Under the pieces are notes generated by a model, which saw nothing but the letters and a program-made list of their open reading frames with translations, did not search any database and was not told the DNA's origin. The translations under genes and the position numbers were made by a program. A stretch of 6,560 nucleotides of DNA from a bacterium (GTDB taxonomy: Bacteria > Bacillota > Clostridia > Christensenellales > CAG-138), in the NCBI GenBank assembly GCA_029218485.1, contig JAQXRK010000148.1, positions 1 to 6,560 on the forward strand, given 5' to 3'. Below are positions 6,057 through 6,560 of the stretch, one piece after another. How positions within the stretch are numbered: the stretch's first letter is position 1; every line of letters starts with the position of its first letter.

Positions 6057-6560
6057 GCTCTCTCCCCTTCCGCTTCCGCAGCCTGCCGGATCTCCTCAAG
6101 CCGGTACCCGAACCCGCTGCCGCCGAGCGACGCCATGGAAACACAGCCGTTCCTGCGCCTGTACAGGCCGGGATGGATGCGCGCCTCATCGCGCGAGGCA
6201 TCCGGGCAAAACTGCATCGAATTGACCTCCACGCACATGATCGTGCCGGCATTGGCCGCCAGCAGGACGTGCGGTATGATCGCAAGCCGCGGATTCGTCA
6301 GGTCCTGCACCATGATGGCCATACCGTGCTGCCGCGCCCAGCAAAGCGAGAGCATCGCTCCGGTCAGCGTTTTGCAGGTCTTGAGCGCCACGCCGTTCCA
6401 GCCCAGCGCATAGCCCTCAGCCACGAAGCGCCAGTCATGCGCGCTCTCGTCCATGAGCAGGAGCCTGCGCTCGCTGACCGCGTGCACATCGATGCGGTGC
6501 TTCTCCAGATCATACGGGAACGGCTGCTCAACATACAGAATGCGGTCGAAGATTGCCGGT
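6053..6560 (-). CDS. Enolase-superfamily enzyme (mandelate racemase/muconate lactonizing type), C-terminal part
   Basis: The frame is open to the window edge, so 168 C-terminal codons of a longer protein (family members are usually 350-420 residues) are visible. Numbering from the first full codon at 6559, the segment has YVEQPFP at 9-15, with Glu11 as the strand-4 metal ligand; LLMDES at 34-39, with a strand-5 acid ligand; and GVALKTCKT at 56-64, carrying the candidate catalytic lysine of strand 6. MVQDLTNP (83-90) and MQFCPD (115-120) follow, then a short Glu/Ala-rich tail. These are barrel-domain landmarks of the superfamily, whose members abstract a proton alpha to a carboxylate, giving dehydration, racemisation or cycloisomerisation. 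A GTG at 6487 could be mistaken for a start, but the VEQP motif lies upstream of it in frame. The TGA overlaps the permease 1 start by four bases. Subfamily and substrate are undetermined, since the capping domain is missing from the window. Confidence 0.85.
   Translation of the reverse strand, partial: PAIFDRILYVEQPFPYDLEKHRIDVHAVSERRLLLMDESAHDWRFVAEGYALGWNGVALKTCKTLTGAMLSLCWARQHGMAIMVQDLTNPRLAIIPHVLLAANAGTIMCVEVNSMQFCPDASRDEARIHPGLYRRRNGCVSMASLGGSGFGYRLEEIRQAAEAEGERA

Noticed and set aside
6053..6487. A 144-residue gene starting at GTG 6487
   Set aside because: The frame stays open upstream to the window edge and includes the VEQPFP metal-ligand motif, so it is part of a longer enolase-superfamily gene.

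Overview
The window is a GC-rich bacterial segment in which every gene I can support lies on the minus strand. Most of it is one catabolic-type operon reading from about 6560 down to 559. Purine-rich Shine-Dalgarno sites (AAGGAGG, GAGGGGAG), a classic lipobox and a Pro/Ala/Ser/Asp/Thr-rich tether after the lipoprotein cysteine point to a Gram-positive, Clostridia-like organism with high GC. That assignment is inference from style, not from a marker gene.

Layout in order of transcription. (1) 6560-6053: the 3' part of an enolase-superfamily (mandelate racemase/muconate lactonizing type) enzyme, whose 5' end lies outside the window. (2) 6056-5262 and 5258-4437: two paralogous ABC permeases of the SsuC/TauC/ThiX type. 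(3) 4328-3234: an NMT1/THI5-like (SsuA/TauA/ThiY-type) substrate-binding lipoprotein. (4) 3143-2379: the matching ATPase. (5) 2377-1343: a Gfo/Idh/MocA-family NAD(P)-dependent oxidoreductase. (6) 1329-559: a creatininase-family metal-dependent hydrolase. A strong rho-independent terminator at 497-532 closes the operon. (7) After about 200 bases with no gene, a second minus-strand gene starts at 296 and runs off the left edge. It encodes the N-terminal part of a cupin-domain protein and is easy to miss because it has no stop inside the window.

The genes are tightly packed: a 4-base ATGA overlap, gaps of 3 and 1 bases, and a 13-base gap before the hydrolase. The two exceptions are the roughly 100-base spacers on either side of the binding-protein gene, and each contains a perfect GC-rich stem-loop. 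This bracketing fits differential expression of the binding protein.

Together the genes look like a complete ABC importer for a small organic solute plus three enzymes (enolase-fold, dehydrogenase, amidohydrolase-like hydrolase) that would process it after uptake. The substrate cannot be read from the sequence. Pairing a Gfo/Idh/MocA dehydrogenase with a creatininase-family hydrolase resembles known cyclitol ring-opening pathways, so a cyclic polyol, lactone or lactam is a reasonable hypothesis. I see no mobile element, CRISPR array, tRNA or rRNA, and no long plus-strand frame that looks real.
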